Source: Pseudoxanthomonas sp. JBR18
GTDB lineage: Bacteria > Pseudomonadota > Gammaproteobacteria > Xanthomonadales > Xanthomonadaceae
Assembly (NCBI RefSeq): GCF_028198165.1
Contig: NZ_CP116339.1
Coordinates: 2,735,001 to 2,799,000, forward strand
Direction: 5' to 3'
DNA: 64,000 nucleotides
Shown here: piece by piece, positions 10,703 through 20,018 of the stretch
Layout of the letters: each line of letters begins with the position of its first letter
How positions within the stretch are numbered: the stretch's first letter is position 1
Position numbers and translations under genes: made by a program
The notes under the pieces: model-generated
Told to the model about the DNA's origin: nothing
Database searches by the model: none
What the model saw: only the letters and a program-made list of their open reading frames with translations

Positions 10703-12760
10703 ATGTCCACGCTGTCGCGTCGTGATTTCCTCCAGCGCCTGTCCGCACTCACCGCCGCTGGCCTGCTGCCGGCCTCCATCGGCCGCGCGCTGGCACTGCC
10801 GGCACAGGTGCGCAGCGGCACGATCGCCGACATGGAGCACGTGGTGATCCTGATGCAGGAGAACCGCTCGTTCGATCACTACTTCGGTACGCTGCGCGGG
10901 GTCCGCGGCTTCGACGATCCGCGTCCGCTGATGCTGGGCGAGGGGACTTCGGTGTGGCAGCAGCGCCAGGACAACGGCGACGCCATCCTGCCGTTCCGGC
11001 TGGACGCGCGCGCCACCAACGCGGCGCTGATGAAGAGCCTGGATCATTCGTGGAAAGGTGCGCCCGGGCAGGACGCGGCGCGCTGGCAGCACTACGACTG
11101 CTGGGTGCCCTACAAGAGTGCGATGAGCATGGGCCATTTCGCGCGCCAGGACATCCCCTTCTATCACGCGCTGGCCGATGCCTTCACCGTGTGCGACGGC
11201 TATTTCTGCTCGATGCACGGGCCGACCAATCCCAATCGCATGTACCTGTTTTCCGGCAGCAGCGGACTGTGCGTAGGCAACGACGGCGCGCAGGCGGTGG
11301 ACAACGCCGATGACGGCAACTGGACGGCCGACATGGCGCGCGACAAGCCGGGCTTCACCGGCATGCGCTGGACCACCTATGCCGAGCGCCTGCAGGAAGC
11401 CGGGATCGATTGGCGCGTCTATCAGGAGTTCGACAACTACGGCGACAACGCGCTGTCCTCGTTCGCGCGGTTCCGGGCGATGGACGTGCGCGATCCGCTG
11501 TATCAGCGCGGGCGTTCCATCGTCGCCGGTTCGACCGCGGAAAACGCGGCGCAGACCACCGCCCAGCATCTGGTCGATGCGTTCGCAAGCGATGTGCGCA
11601 ATGACAAGCTGCCGCAGGTGTCCTGGATCGTCGCGCCGTATCCGTACAGCGAGCATCCCGAGGCCACGCCGGCGCACGGGGAATCGCTGGCCTCGCGCAT
11701 CCTCGATGCGCTCACCGCCGTGCCCGAGGTGTGGTCGCGCACCTGCCTGATCATCAACTACGACGAGAACGACGGCTTCTTCGATCATGTGCCGGCGCCG
11801 CAGCCGGCGCTGGACGCGACCATGGGTGTGAGCCAAGTCGACACGCAGGGCGAAAGTTACAAGGGCACGCCGGTGGGCCTGGGCATCCGCGTGCCGATGA
11901 CGGTGGTGTCGCCGTGGACGCGCGGGGGCTGGGTGAACTCGCAGGTGTTCGACCACACCTCGGTGCTGCGCCTGCTGGAGGCGCGCTTCGGGGTCGCCGA
12001 GCCGAACATCAGCCCGTGGCGGCGCGCGGTGACCGGCGACCTGACCAGCGTGTTCGACTTCGCCACGCCGGACGATTCGGCCCTGTCCGCGCTGCCGTCC
12101 ACCGACGACTACCTGCAGCGCATGCAGGCCGCTTCGACCCAGCCCGCGCCGGTGGTCCCGGTGCCGGGAATGCAGCCGAAGCAGGAGCCGGGCCAGCGCC
12201 CGGCGCGCGCGCTGCCCTACGCGCTGCAGGTGCACGCGCGCCACGGCGATGAAGGCCTGCGCCTGACCCTCATCAACGACGGCGATGCCGCTGCGGCATT
12301 CAACGTCTACGCGCCCGGCAGCGGTGCGGGTCCGTGGTACTACACGGTGATGCCACGCAGCCGGGTGGAAGACGCGCCGCACGGGCTGCCGCCCGGCGCT
12401 TATGCGCTGGCGGTGCACGGGCCCAATGGCTTTTTGCGCGAGTTCGCCGGCGATGCGCAGGCCGCGCCGCAGGTCGAAGCCATGCAGGACGGCGGGACGC
12501 TGGTGCTGCAGTGCTCCAACCCGACCCGCGAGGCTTGCCAACTGCAGGTGCGCGCGCTGGACTACGCGGCTCCCGCGCCGCAATCGCTCGATCTGGCACC
12601 CGGCCAGCGGCACACCCTGCGCCTTGCCCTGGCCGACAGCGACCACTGGTACGACCTGGAAGTGGTCCAGCCCGGCGCGGCCTTCCGTCGGCGCCTGGCC
12701 GGCCATCTGGAAACCGGCCGCCCCAGCCGCAGCGACCCGGCGATCGGACGCGCCAGCTGA
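10703..12760 (+). CDS. Phosphocholine-type phospholipase C, Tat-exported
   Basis: A 685-residue enzyme of the bacterial phosphoesterase family that includes Pseudomonas PlcH and PlcN; it hydrolyses phospholipid head groups such as phosphocholine. The Tat signal MSTLSRRDFLQRLSAL marks export of a folded protein. The catalytic domain begins with HVVILMQENRSFDHYFGTL, whose Glu-Asn and Asp-His residues belong to the metal and active site, and continues with FFDHVPAPQPA and VSPWTRGGWV. Two C-terminal beta-domains of the DUF756 type follow (about 500-670). The ATG at 10703 is preferred over one at 10637 because it opens directly on the Tat motif. It stands divergent from a TonB receptor and directly before folC. 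Length is near that of PlcN. Confidence 0.92.
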   Translation: MSTLSRRDFLQRLSALTAAGLLPASIGRALALPAQVRSGTIADMEHVVILMQENRSFDHYFGTLRGVRGFDDPRPLMLGEGTSVWQQRQDNGDAILPFRLDARATNAALMKSLDHSWKGAPGQDAARWQHYDCWVPYKSAMSMGHFARQDIPFYHALADAFTVCDGYFCSMHGPTNPNRMYLFSGSSGLCVGNDGAQAVDNADDGNWTADMARDKPGFTGMRWTTYAERLQEAGIDWRVYQEFDNYGDNALSSFARFRAMDVRDPLYQRGRSIVAGSTAENAAQTTAQHLVDAFASDVRNDKLPQVSWIVAPYPYSEHPEATPAHGESLASRILDALTAVPEVWSRTCLIINYDENDGFFDHVPAPQPALDATMGVSQVDTQGESYKGTPVGLGIRVPMTVVSPWTRGGWVNSQVFDHTSVLRLLEARFGVAEPNISPWRRAVTGDLTSVFDFATPDDSALSALPSTDDYLQRMQAASTQPAPVVPVPGMQPKQEPGQRPARALPYALQVHARHGDEGLRLTLINDGDAAAAFNVYAPGSGAGPWYYTVMPRSRVEDAPHGLPPGAYALAVHGPNGFLREFAGDAQAAPQVEAMQDGGTLVLQCSNPTREACQLQVRALDYAAPAPQSLDLAPGQRHTLRLALADSDHWYDLEVVQPGAAFRRRLAGHLETGRPSRSDPAIGRAS

Positions 12761-12838
12761 CGCCCACGTCGGCACATCGCGCCGGGCCGGCAGGGCGGTC
12801 ACAATACGCGCCCCCTGCCGTAACCCCGTGCCGCGCCC

Positions 12839-14107
12839 GTGTCGATTTCCCGTTCCCTCGCCGAGTGGCTGGACCACATCCAGGCCCAGCATCCCAGCGC
12901 CATTGAACTCGGGCTGGACCGCGTCCGTGCCGTTGCTGCTGCGATGCGGCTGGAGTGTCCGGCGCGTCAGGTCATCACCGTCGGCGGCACCAACGGCAAG
13001 GGATCGACCGTGGCCTTCATCGAGTCCATTGGGCGCGCCGGCGGCTGGAAGGTCGGCGCCTACACCTCGCCACACCTGCTGCGCTACAACGAGCGCGTGC
13101 GCATCGATGGCGTGGACGCCGATGACGTGGCGCTGGTCGAGGGTTTCGAGGCAGTCGAGGCCGCGCGTGGCGACACGCCGCTGACCTATTTCGAATACGG
13201 CACGCTGGCCGCGCTGTGGCTGTTCCAGCGCGCCGGACTGGACCTGGCGGTGCTGGAGATCGGTCTGGGCGGGCGCCTGGACGCGGTGAACATCGTCGAC
13301 CCAGACGTGGCGGTGATCACTACCGTGGACATCGACCACACCGACTGGCTGGGGACCGATCGCGAGGCCATCGGCAAGGAGAAGGCCGGCATCGCGCGCG
13401 CCTGGACGCCGCTGGTGTTGGGCGAGGTGACCGCGCCGTCCAGCGTGCTGGCGCATGCCTATGCCATCGGGGCCGGGGTGATCCAACTGGGCAATGATTT
13501 CTTCCATGAGCCGGCCGAGGACGGCCAGTGGCGCTGGCGTGAGGTCGGCACCGAACTGCTGCTGCATGCGCCGCTGCTGGACGCCCCGGTGCAGCGCGCC
13601 AATGCGGCCACCGCCGTCGCCGCGCTGCGCGCGTTGCCGGAGGAACTGCCGGCCAGCGCGTTTGTCCGCGGAATCGCCCAGGCCCGCGTGCGCGGCCGGC
13701 TGCAGCGCTTCGAGCGCGATGGCATCGAGGTCCGGGTCGATGTCGCGCATAACCCGCAGGCCGCGCGCGAGTTGGCGGCTTTCCTGGACGGTAACCCGAT
13801 GCAGACCGTGGCCGTCTACGCGGCGCTGGCCGACAAGGACAGTGCCGGCGTGGTGCAGGCGCTGGAAGGGCGCATCGCCCGCTGGTACCTGGCGGGGCTG
13901 GAGGCGGGCACGTCGCGCGGCCAGGATGCCCAGGCCCTGGCCGCGCGCCTGGCCGACACTGGAGCCGCCGCAGGGGCGCGCTTTGCGAGCGTGGGCGAGG
14001 CCCTGTCCGCCGCGCTTGAGAAGGCCAGCGCCGGACAGCGGGTGCTGGTGTTCGGCTCGTTCCACACGGCTGCCGAAGCGCTGGCGATCCTGGGTTCAGC
14101 CCCATGA
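12839..14107 (+). CDS. folC: Bifunctional dihydrofolate synthase/folylpolyglutamate synthase
   Basis: Cytosolic Mur-ligase-like enzyme of 422 residues that adds glutamate to dihydropteroate and to folates. Start is GTG at 12839, giving the usual N-terminus SLAEWLDHIQAQHPSAIELGL. Seen: the P-loop ITVGGTNGKGSTVAF (near 42-56), SPHLLRYNERVRI (folate/omega-loop region), GLGGRLDAVNIVDPDVAVITTVDIDH split into GLGGRLDAVN and DHTDWLG, and the C-terminal glutamate-ligase domain with DVAHNPQAARELA. It is the first gene of the conserved folC-SPOR-cvpA-purF order, which is also found in Escherichia coli. Confidence 0.96.
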   Translation: MSISRSLAEWLDHIQAQHPSAIELGLDRVRAVAAAMRLECPARQVITVGGTNGKGSTVAFIESIGRAGGWKVGAYTSPHLLRYNERVRIDGVDADDVALVEGFEAVEAARGDTPLTYFEYGTLAALWLFQRAGLDLAVLEIGLGGRLDAVNIVDPDVAVITTVDIDHTDWLGTDREAIGKEKAGIARAWTPLVLGEVTAPSSVLAHAYAIGAGVIQLGNDFFHEPAEDGQWRWREVGTELLLHAPLLDAPVQRANAATAVAALRALPEELPASAFVRGIAQARVRGRLQRFERDGIEVRVDVAHNPQAARELAAFLDGNPMQTVAVYAALADKDSAGVVQALEGRIARWYLAGLEAGTSRGQDAQALAARLADTGAAAGARFASVGEALSAALEKASAGQRVLVFGSFHTAAEALAILGSAP

Positions 14108-14131
14108 GGAAAGCCGGGCAGGTCCAGCCCT

Positions 14132-14137
14132 TATAAT
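14132..14137 (+). promoter_or_regulatory. Possible internal promoter (-10 element) before the SPOR gene
   Basis: A perfect TATAAT lies in the 65-base folC-SPOR gap, 35 bases before the SPOR start codon, in otherwise GC-rich DNA. No clear -35 hexamer is visible 17 bases upstream. It could let the SPOR-cvpA-purF genes be expressed separately from folC. Confidence 0.4.
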
Positions 14138-14172
14138 TTGCAGCTTCATGACCGAGCCCGTCGCCCACGACG

Positions 14173-15171
14173 ATGGATACTGCTTTGAGAAACCGCATCA
14201 TCGGCGCCATCGTCCTGGTGGCCCTGGCTGTTATTTTCCTGCCCATGCTGGTCAAGGGGCCGGCCAGCGACAGCGGCGTTTCGGACATTTCCACCGACGT
14301 GCCCAACGCGCCGGATGGCCAGTTCGAGACCCGTGAGCTGCCGCTGGTCACCCCCGGTCAGGCGGGCGCCAATGGTGCGACCGGCATGCCGGCCCCGGCG
14401 CAGGGCGGGACCGAGGCTCTCAAGCCGGTCGATGCGCCCAAGACGCCGACCAACAGTCACGGCCTTCCGGTGGCCACCGCCGGCGGCGACTACGCGGTGA
14501 CCTTTGGCGCTTATGCGACGCAGGCCGATGCCGACGTGGTGATCGACCGCCTGCGCCAGTCCGGGCTGGAATCCTTCCGCCAGGAAGCCACCATCGGCGG
14601 CAAGCCGGCCTGGCGGGTGCGCGTGGGGCCCTACGCCAACCAGGCCCAGGCCGAGATCGCGCGCCTGGCGGCGGTCAAGGTGCGCAGCGACGTCAAGGCC
14701 GAGGTGATCGCGCTGGACGCAACGCCGGACGCCGCGCCGACCGGCCCGGCGGCGCAGCCGCAGACGCCGGCCGCGGACAATCCCGATGCCGCCCAGTTGG
14801 CGTCCGAAGCTCCGCCGCCGGCCGCGACGCCCGCACCGGCCAAGCCGGAGCCCGCCAAGCCCGAGCCGCCCAAGGCCCAGCCAGCGCCGGAGGCCAAGCC
14901 GCCGGTGACGGCGGTCCCCAAGCCGGCCGCGACCGGTGTGGGCTTCGCCCTGCAGGTCGGTGCGTTCAGCAAGGAGGGCGATGCCAATGCCCTGCGCGAC
15001 AAGCTGCGCGGCAATGGCTTCAGCGCTTTCGTCGAGCCGGTGTCCACCGACAGCGGGCGCCTGTACCGGGTGCGTGTTGGGCCGGTCTCCACCCGCGCCG
15101 AGGCCGACCAGCTCAAGGCCCAGGTGGCCGCACGCAACGGCCTGGCCGGGATCGTGCGCCCGCATCCGTAA
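14173..15171 (+). CDS. Membrane-anchored protein with two SPOR domains (DedD-like)
   Basis: A 332-residue bitopic inner membrane protein that should bind denuded septal peptidoglycan during division. One N-terminal membrane helix (residues about 9-27, IIGAIVLVALAVIFLPMLV) is followed by two SPOR repeats: about 110-180 (YAVTFGAYATQADADVVIDR ending RVRVGPYANQAQAE) and about 257-328 (FALQVGAFSKEGDANALRDK ending RVRVGPVSTRAEAD). A long Pro/Ala/Lys linker joins them. Escherichia coli DedD sits at the same place between folC and cvpA but has one SPOR domain, so the doubled domain is a family variation. ATG at 14173. Confidence 0.9.
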   Translation: MDTALRNRIIGAIVLVALAVIFLPMLVKGPASDSGVSDISTDVPNAPDGQFETRELPLVTPGQAGANGATGMPAPAQGGTEALKPVDAPKTPTNSHGLPVATAGGDYAVTFGAYATQADADVVIDRLRQSGLESFRQEATIGGKPAWRVRVGPYANQAQAEIARLAAVKVRSDVKAEVIALDATPDAAPTGPAAQPQTPAADNPDAAQLASEAPPPAATPAPAKPEPAKPEPPKAQPAPEAKPPVTAVPKPAATGVGFALQVGAFSKEGDANALRDKLRGNGFSAFVEPVSTDSGRLYRVRVGPVSTRAEADQLKAQVAARNGLAGIVRPHP

Positions 15172-15244
15172 CCACCGGCCCGCGCCTCAACGCGGACCCG
15201 GGGTCCAGGACTGGACCGACCACGCAGCCACGGAGGGAGCACCG

Positions 15245-15301
15245 ATGGACAACCTGACGCCGTATCTTCGGGAAGGCCGGCCCGCCGGCCCGTCGCCATG
15301 A
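15245..15301 (+). CDS. Putative 18-residue leader peptide coupled to cvpA
   Basis: A short ORF ([18 protein letters not shown]) is preceded at 5 bases by GGAGGGAG (15232-15239), one of the strongest Shine-Dalgarno sequences in the window. Its TGA stop (15299-15301) overlaps the cvpA ATG (15298-15300) in an ATGA junction. cvpA itself has no ribosome site; instead a 6-bp GC hairpin (15275-15280 with 15285-15290) lies just before its start. The arrangement is that of translational coupling, in which ribosomes reading the leader open the hairpin and restart on cvpA. Whether the peptide has any function of its own is unknown. An alternative is that the site merely keeps the mRNA open. No family match is recognised. 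Confidence 0.6.
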   Translation: MDNLTPYLREGRPAGPSP

Positions 15302-16080
15302 TCGATCTGGTCCTGCTGACCATCATCGTCGTCTCCACCCTGCTGGGACTGCTGCGCGGTTTCATCGGGATCGTGGTGGGCACCCTGTCCTGGCTGCTGG
15401 CCGGGTGGGCCGCGTTCATGTTCGGCGGCGACGCGGCGGCGCAATTCGCCGATGGCGCGCGGCCCGGAATGGCCGACTACCTGGGCGGCTACGCGCTGAC
15501 CTTCGTCGGGGTGATGATCGTGGTGGCGCTGATCGGCATGGTGATCCGGGCTTCGGTGCGCAACACCCGCCTGTCCGGCGTGGACCGCCTGGCAGGCGGT
15601 GGGCTCGGGCTGGTGCGGGGTGGATTCTTCGCCTGCGTGCTGGTGCTGCTGATGTCCTTCACGCCGCTGACCGGCGAATCGGCGTGGCGCCAGTCGCGGG
15701 TGCTGCCGGTGTTGGAGCCCGGCGCGCACTGGATGCGCGCCCAGTTGCCGGACTTTTCCGTGCCCGCGATGCCCTCGATGCCGGCCATGGAGGACATGAA
15801 CATGGACACGTTGCGCAACATGGACCTCAACAAGTTGCCGTTGTCGGGCGATAATAGGGACCTCGACGACAGATTCCAGCAGGCAGCCGCACAGCTGCCG
15901 CATCTCGGACAGACGGTGTCCGATGCATTGGGAGGCGCCCGGGCACCCGGGTCGAACGGCCTGCCCAAGCCCCTGAACGAGCCGGCCGCGCCACAGGGCG
16001 ACCCGGCCCAGGTGCGTCCCAACGAACGCGACCCGGCCCGGGTCGTGGCAAGCCCCCAAGGCCAGGAACGGCCGCTCTAA
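15298..16080 (+). CDS. cvpA: CvpA family inner membrane protein
   Basis: A 260-residue protein of the colicin V production family, which in other bacteria is needed for envelope stress and bile-salt tolerance and lies before purF. Residues about 1-125 hold four membrane helices (for example [19 protein letters not shown] and [19 protein letters not shown]) with the family signature [17 protein letters not shown]. The C-terminal half is a hydrophilic Met/Pro/Asn-rich tail ([17 protein letters not shown]) that is longer than in the about 160-residue Escherichia coli protein. Translation probably depends on the upstream leader ORF. It is followed by purF after 44 bases, so co-transcription is likely. 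Confidence 0.92.
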   Translation: MIDLVLLTIIVVSTLLGLLRGFIGIVVGTLSWLLAGWAAFMFGGDAAAQFADGARPGMADYLGGYALTFVGVMIVVALIGMVIRASVRNTRLSGVDRLAGGGLGLVRGGFFACVLVLLMSFTPLTGESAWRQSRVLPVLEPGAHWMRAQLPDFSVPAMPSMPAMEDMNMDTLRNMDLNKLPLSGDNRDLDDRFQQAAAQLPHLGQTVSDALGGARAPGSNGLPKPLNEPAAPQGDPAQVRPNERDPARVVASPQGQERPL

Positions 16081-16124
16081 CGCCACGCAACATACGCAGC
16101 AGCGACAACAGCGGAGAACGCCCC

Positions 16125-17594
<1,470 letters not shown>

Positions 17595-17606
17595 GCGGAA
17601 GCGGCG

Positions 17607-18092
17607 ATGGCGATCACCCTGGAAGACCTGGCCGTCACCCTGGAGCCCGGTGACCGCGCCGGCCTGCTGGACGACTGGGACTGGTTGCTGGGTCCGGGCG
17701 CCCAGGTGTTGATGGTGACCGTGGCCGGCGATGCCTTCGTGCAGCTGCCGCAGGCGCCCGGCGTGCACTGGCTGGACTGCGCCAGTGGCGTGGTCCAGAA
17801 GGTGGCCGACGACCTGCCCGAATTCCTGCAGCGGCTGACCGACGCGGACTTCGTCGCGGCCTGGTTTCGTTTCGATCTGGTGGCCGAGCGCCTGCGCGCC
17901 GGGCAGGCACCCGATGCCGGCCACGTGCTGGGGCTGCGCGTGCCGCTGGTGCTGGGCGGGGCGCTGGAGGCGTCCAATCTGGAGCCGGTCGCGCTGCCCG
18001 CGCACTTCGCCCTGACCGGGCAGGTGCACGCCCAGGTCGCTGCGTTGGCGCCGGGGCAGGCGCTCGCCGACATCTCGCTGGCGACCGAGTGA
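17607..18092 (+). CDS. DUF1851-like small protein (Tdi1-type immunity fold suspected)
   Basis: A 161-residue cytosolic protein with no signal peptide or membrane helix. Seen: an acidic N-terminal half (LDDWDWLLGPGAQVLMVTV, LDCASGVVQKVADDLPEFLQ) and the C-terminal motif HVLGLRVPLVLGGALEASN, which resembles the DUF1851 segment where a Leu-Gly-Gly loop follows the strand PLVLGG. DUF1851 is the C-terminal part of T6SS immunity protein Tdi1, but many members sit far from any secretion locus and have unknown roles. Here it lies 12 bases after purF with no toxin nearby, so a housekeeping role is as likely as immunity. The match rests on short motifs only. Confidence 0.6.
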   Translation: MAITLEDLAVTLEPGDRAGLLDDWDWLLGPGAQVLMVTVAGDAFVQLPQAPGVHWLDCASGVVQKVADDLPEFLQRLTDADFVAAWFRFDLVAERLRAGQAPDAGHVLGLRVPLVLGGALEASNLEPVALPAHFALTGQVHAQVAALAPGQALADISLATE

Positions 18093-18120
18093 GCGTCGCC
18101 GCGCGACCTGGCTGACTGCG

Positions 18121-18942
18121 ATGTCCGTCCCGTCGTTGTTCGAGGCGGCCCAGGCCTGCCTGGCGGCCTGCGACCCGGCCGAGAAGGTCGCGCTGACCCA
18201 AGGTCATGCCGCCGCCTTTGCGCGTGGTGAACTGTGCATTCCCGAAGACACCCCGCCTCCGCAACCGATTGGCATGCCCGGGCGGCCCGCGCGGCCCCGG
18301 CTGGTCCATCCGCGCGAATTGCCCAAGCGTGGCCTGGGCAGCGTGGAGGGTCGGGCAGCCTTTCTCCACGCCATCGCGCACATCGAGCTCAATGCCATCG
18401 ACCTGGGCTGGGATGCGGTCTATCGCTTCCGCGGCCTGCCGGCGCAGTTCTATGCCGACTGGGTCGGTGTGGCCAACGACGAGTCGCGTCACTTCACCTT
18501 GTTGCGCACGCGGTTGAAGTCGCTGGGCTACGACTATGGCGATTTCGACGCGCATCACGGGCTGTGGGAGATGTGCGAGAAGACCGCGCACGATGGCCTG
18601 GCGCGCATGGCGCTGGTGCCGCGAGTACTGGAGGCGCGCGGCCTGGATGTCACCCCGGGGATGATCGAAAAGCTCGGCAAGCTGGGCGACGCCGAGACCG
18701 TCGCGATCCTGGAGGTGATCCTGCGCGAGGAGGTCGCCCACGTCGCCGCTGGCTCGCGCTGGTACCGCTGGTACTGCGAGCGCGAAGACGTCGAGCCGCG
18801 CGCGCGCTTCCGCGAACTGCTGCGCGAATACGCCGGCGGCTACCTGCGCGGGCCGTTCAACCTGGAAGCGCGCCTGCAGGCCGGCTTCGACCAGGAGGAA
18901 GTCGACGCCCTGCTCGCGCTGGCGCCGGCGCGGTCGGCATAG
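18121..18942 (+). CDS. Ferritin-like domain protein (DUF455 family)
   Basis: A 273-residue protein whose helical core carries diiron-type ligands. Seen: FLHAIAHIELNAIDLGWDA (near 83-101), with Glu and His in the first helix, VANDESRHFTLLRTRLKSL (near 118-136) with the paired E..H of the second helix, WEMCEKTAHDGLARMALV, and ILREEVAHVAAGSRWYRW (near 200-217) with a further E..H pair. This spacing matches the DUF455 branch of ferritin-like proteins, whose function is unknown but may be oxidation of RNA or metabolites. It lies 28 bases after the DUF1851-like gene, likely in the same transcript, and ends before a palindromic repeat cluster. Confidence 0.85.
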   Translation: MSVPSLFEAAQACLAACDPAEKVALTQGHAAAFARGELCIPEDTPPPQPIGMPGRPARPRLVHPRELPKRGLGSVEGRAAFLHAIAHIELNAIDLGWDAVYRFRGLPAQFYADWVGVANDESRHFTLLRTRLKSLGYDYGDFDAHHGLWEMCEKTAHDGLARMALVPRVLEARGLDVTPGMIEKLGKLGDAETVAILEVILREEVAHVAAGSRWYRWYCEREDVEPRARFRELLREYAGGYLRGPFNLEARLQAGFDQEEVDALLALAPARSA

Positions 18943-19000
18943 GGCGGGCCGCGCCCCCATCAAGGCCAGGGTCGGGGCATCGCGAGGTCGAGGAAACGCG

Positions 19001-19066
19001 GTAGCGCCGAGCTTGCTCGGCTGGGGCGTTACCGAAAAGGCTTCAGCCGAGCAAGCTCGGCGCTAC
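19001..19066. repeat. GTAG-type palindromic repeat pair (REP doublet A)
   Basis: A 22-base unit starting GTAG and containing the palindrome GCCGAGCTTGCTCGGC (19001-19022) is followed by a 22-base linker and by its exact reverse complement (19045-19066). The whole can fold into one long hairpin. Short repeats with a GTAG head are known in Stenotrophomonas maltophilia. It lies between convergent genes. Confidence 0.85.
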
Positions 19067-19068
19067 AG

Positions 19069-19184
19069 GTAGGAGCCGCCATGGCGGCGATCGGGGCCTT
19101 GCTAGGAAGGCCGGGCACAGACAGGCCAATGGCGGCGATCGTGCGTGATGGGGAAGGCGTCATCGCCGCCGTGGCGGCTCCCGC
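19069..19184. repeat. GTAG-type palindromic repeats, variant stem (REP cluster B)
   Basis: A unit starting GTAG with the palindrome GCCGCCATGGCGGC (19069-19090) is followed by about 40 unrelated bases, then a partial second copy (from about 19129) with the linker and an inverted unit (19163-19184). The last unit ends 5 bases before the lpxH stop codon. It resembles the doublet at 45106-45175. Confidence 0.8.
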
Positions 19185-19188
19185 GCCC

Positions 19189-19932
19189 TCAGCCCAGCGG
19201 CAGCACCTGCAGGTCGTCGCCTTCCGGCGTGACCCGCAGCACCGAGCCCTGTTCGTACCAGTCGCCCAGCACGATGCGGGTGCACGCCTGGCCGCCCGCT
19301 GTCAGCGCATGCACCGCGGGGCGATGGGTGTGGCCGTGGATCATGCGGGTCAGGCCGTAGCGCACGAAGCTGGTTTCGACCTCGGCCGGGGTGACGTCGG
19401 TGAGCGTCTCGAATTTCGCACTGTCGTCTTTCATGCCGCCCTGGTGGGCGGCGCTGGCGGCGCGGGCCTGGGCGGCGAAGGCGATGCGCGCGGCCAGCGG
19501 CTGGGCCAGCATCTGCGCCTGCCAGGCCGGGTCGCGGGTCTGCGCACGCACGGCCTGGTAGGCCACGTCCGAGGTGCACAGCAGGTCGCCGTGCAGCAGC
19601 AGCACCGGCTCGCCGTAGAGTTCGACCACGGCCGGGTCGGGCAGGATGCGCATGCCGCAGCGATCGGCATAGTCCTGGCCGAGCAGGAAGTCGCGATTGC
19701 CGCGGATGAAGAACACCGGCACGCCGGCGTCGCTGACCGCGCGCAGGCCGTCGGCCACCTGGGTGGCCAGCTCGGACGGATCGTCATCGCCCACCCAGGC
19801 CTCGAACAGGTCGCCCAGGATGTACAGCACCTCGGCGTGGATCGCCTCGCGCTGCAGGAATTCCAGGAACAGGGTGGTGATGGCCGGACGCGCGGCGTCC
19901 AGATGCAGGTCGGAAATGAACAGCGTGGTCAT
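19189..19932 (-). CDS. lpxH: UDP-2,3-diacylglucosamine diphosphatase
   Basis: A 247-residue peripheral membrane metallophosphatase that makes lipid X in lipid A synthesis. The ATG at 19932 begins directly with the first metal motif [12 protein letters not shown]; an in-frame ATG at 20079 would run into gltX. Seen: [15 protein letters not shown] (near 40), GNRDFLLG (near 80), the single-His HGDLLCTSD loop and the C-terminal [11 protein letters not shown], the complete calcineurin-like set used to bind two manganese ions. It is convergent with the DUF455 gene and divergent from gltX, with only 86 bases to the gltX start. Confidence 0.96.
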   Translation of the reverse strand: MTTLFISDLHLDAARPAITTLFLEFLQREAIHAEVLYILGDLFEAWVGDDDPSELATQVADGLRAVSDAGVPVFFIRGNRDFLLGQDYADRCGMRILPDPAVVELYGEPVLLLHGDLLCTSDVAYQAVRAQTRDPAWQAQMLAQPLAARIAFAAQARAASAAHQGGMKDDSAKFETLTDVTPAEVETSFVRYGLTRMIHGHTHRPAVHALTAGGQACTRIVLGDWYEQGSVLRVTPEGDDLQVLPLG

Positions 19933-20018
19933 CGGGCCATGATACCGGGCGTTCGGACCGTGCCGCCCGGGCCGGGTAAAATGGTGGAATTCCTCTGTCA
20001 TACGCTTCCGGGCCTTCC

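Noticed and set aside
10532..14065. Very long minus-strand open frame (over 1100 codons) across the phospholipase and folC genes
   Set aside because: It is a shadow of GC-rich plus-strand genes: its translation is rich in Arg, His and Gln, has no domain, and both plus-strand proteins are complete and recognisable.
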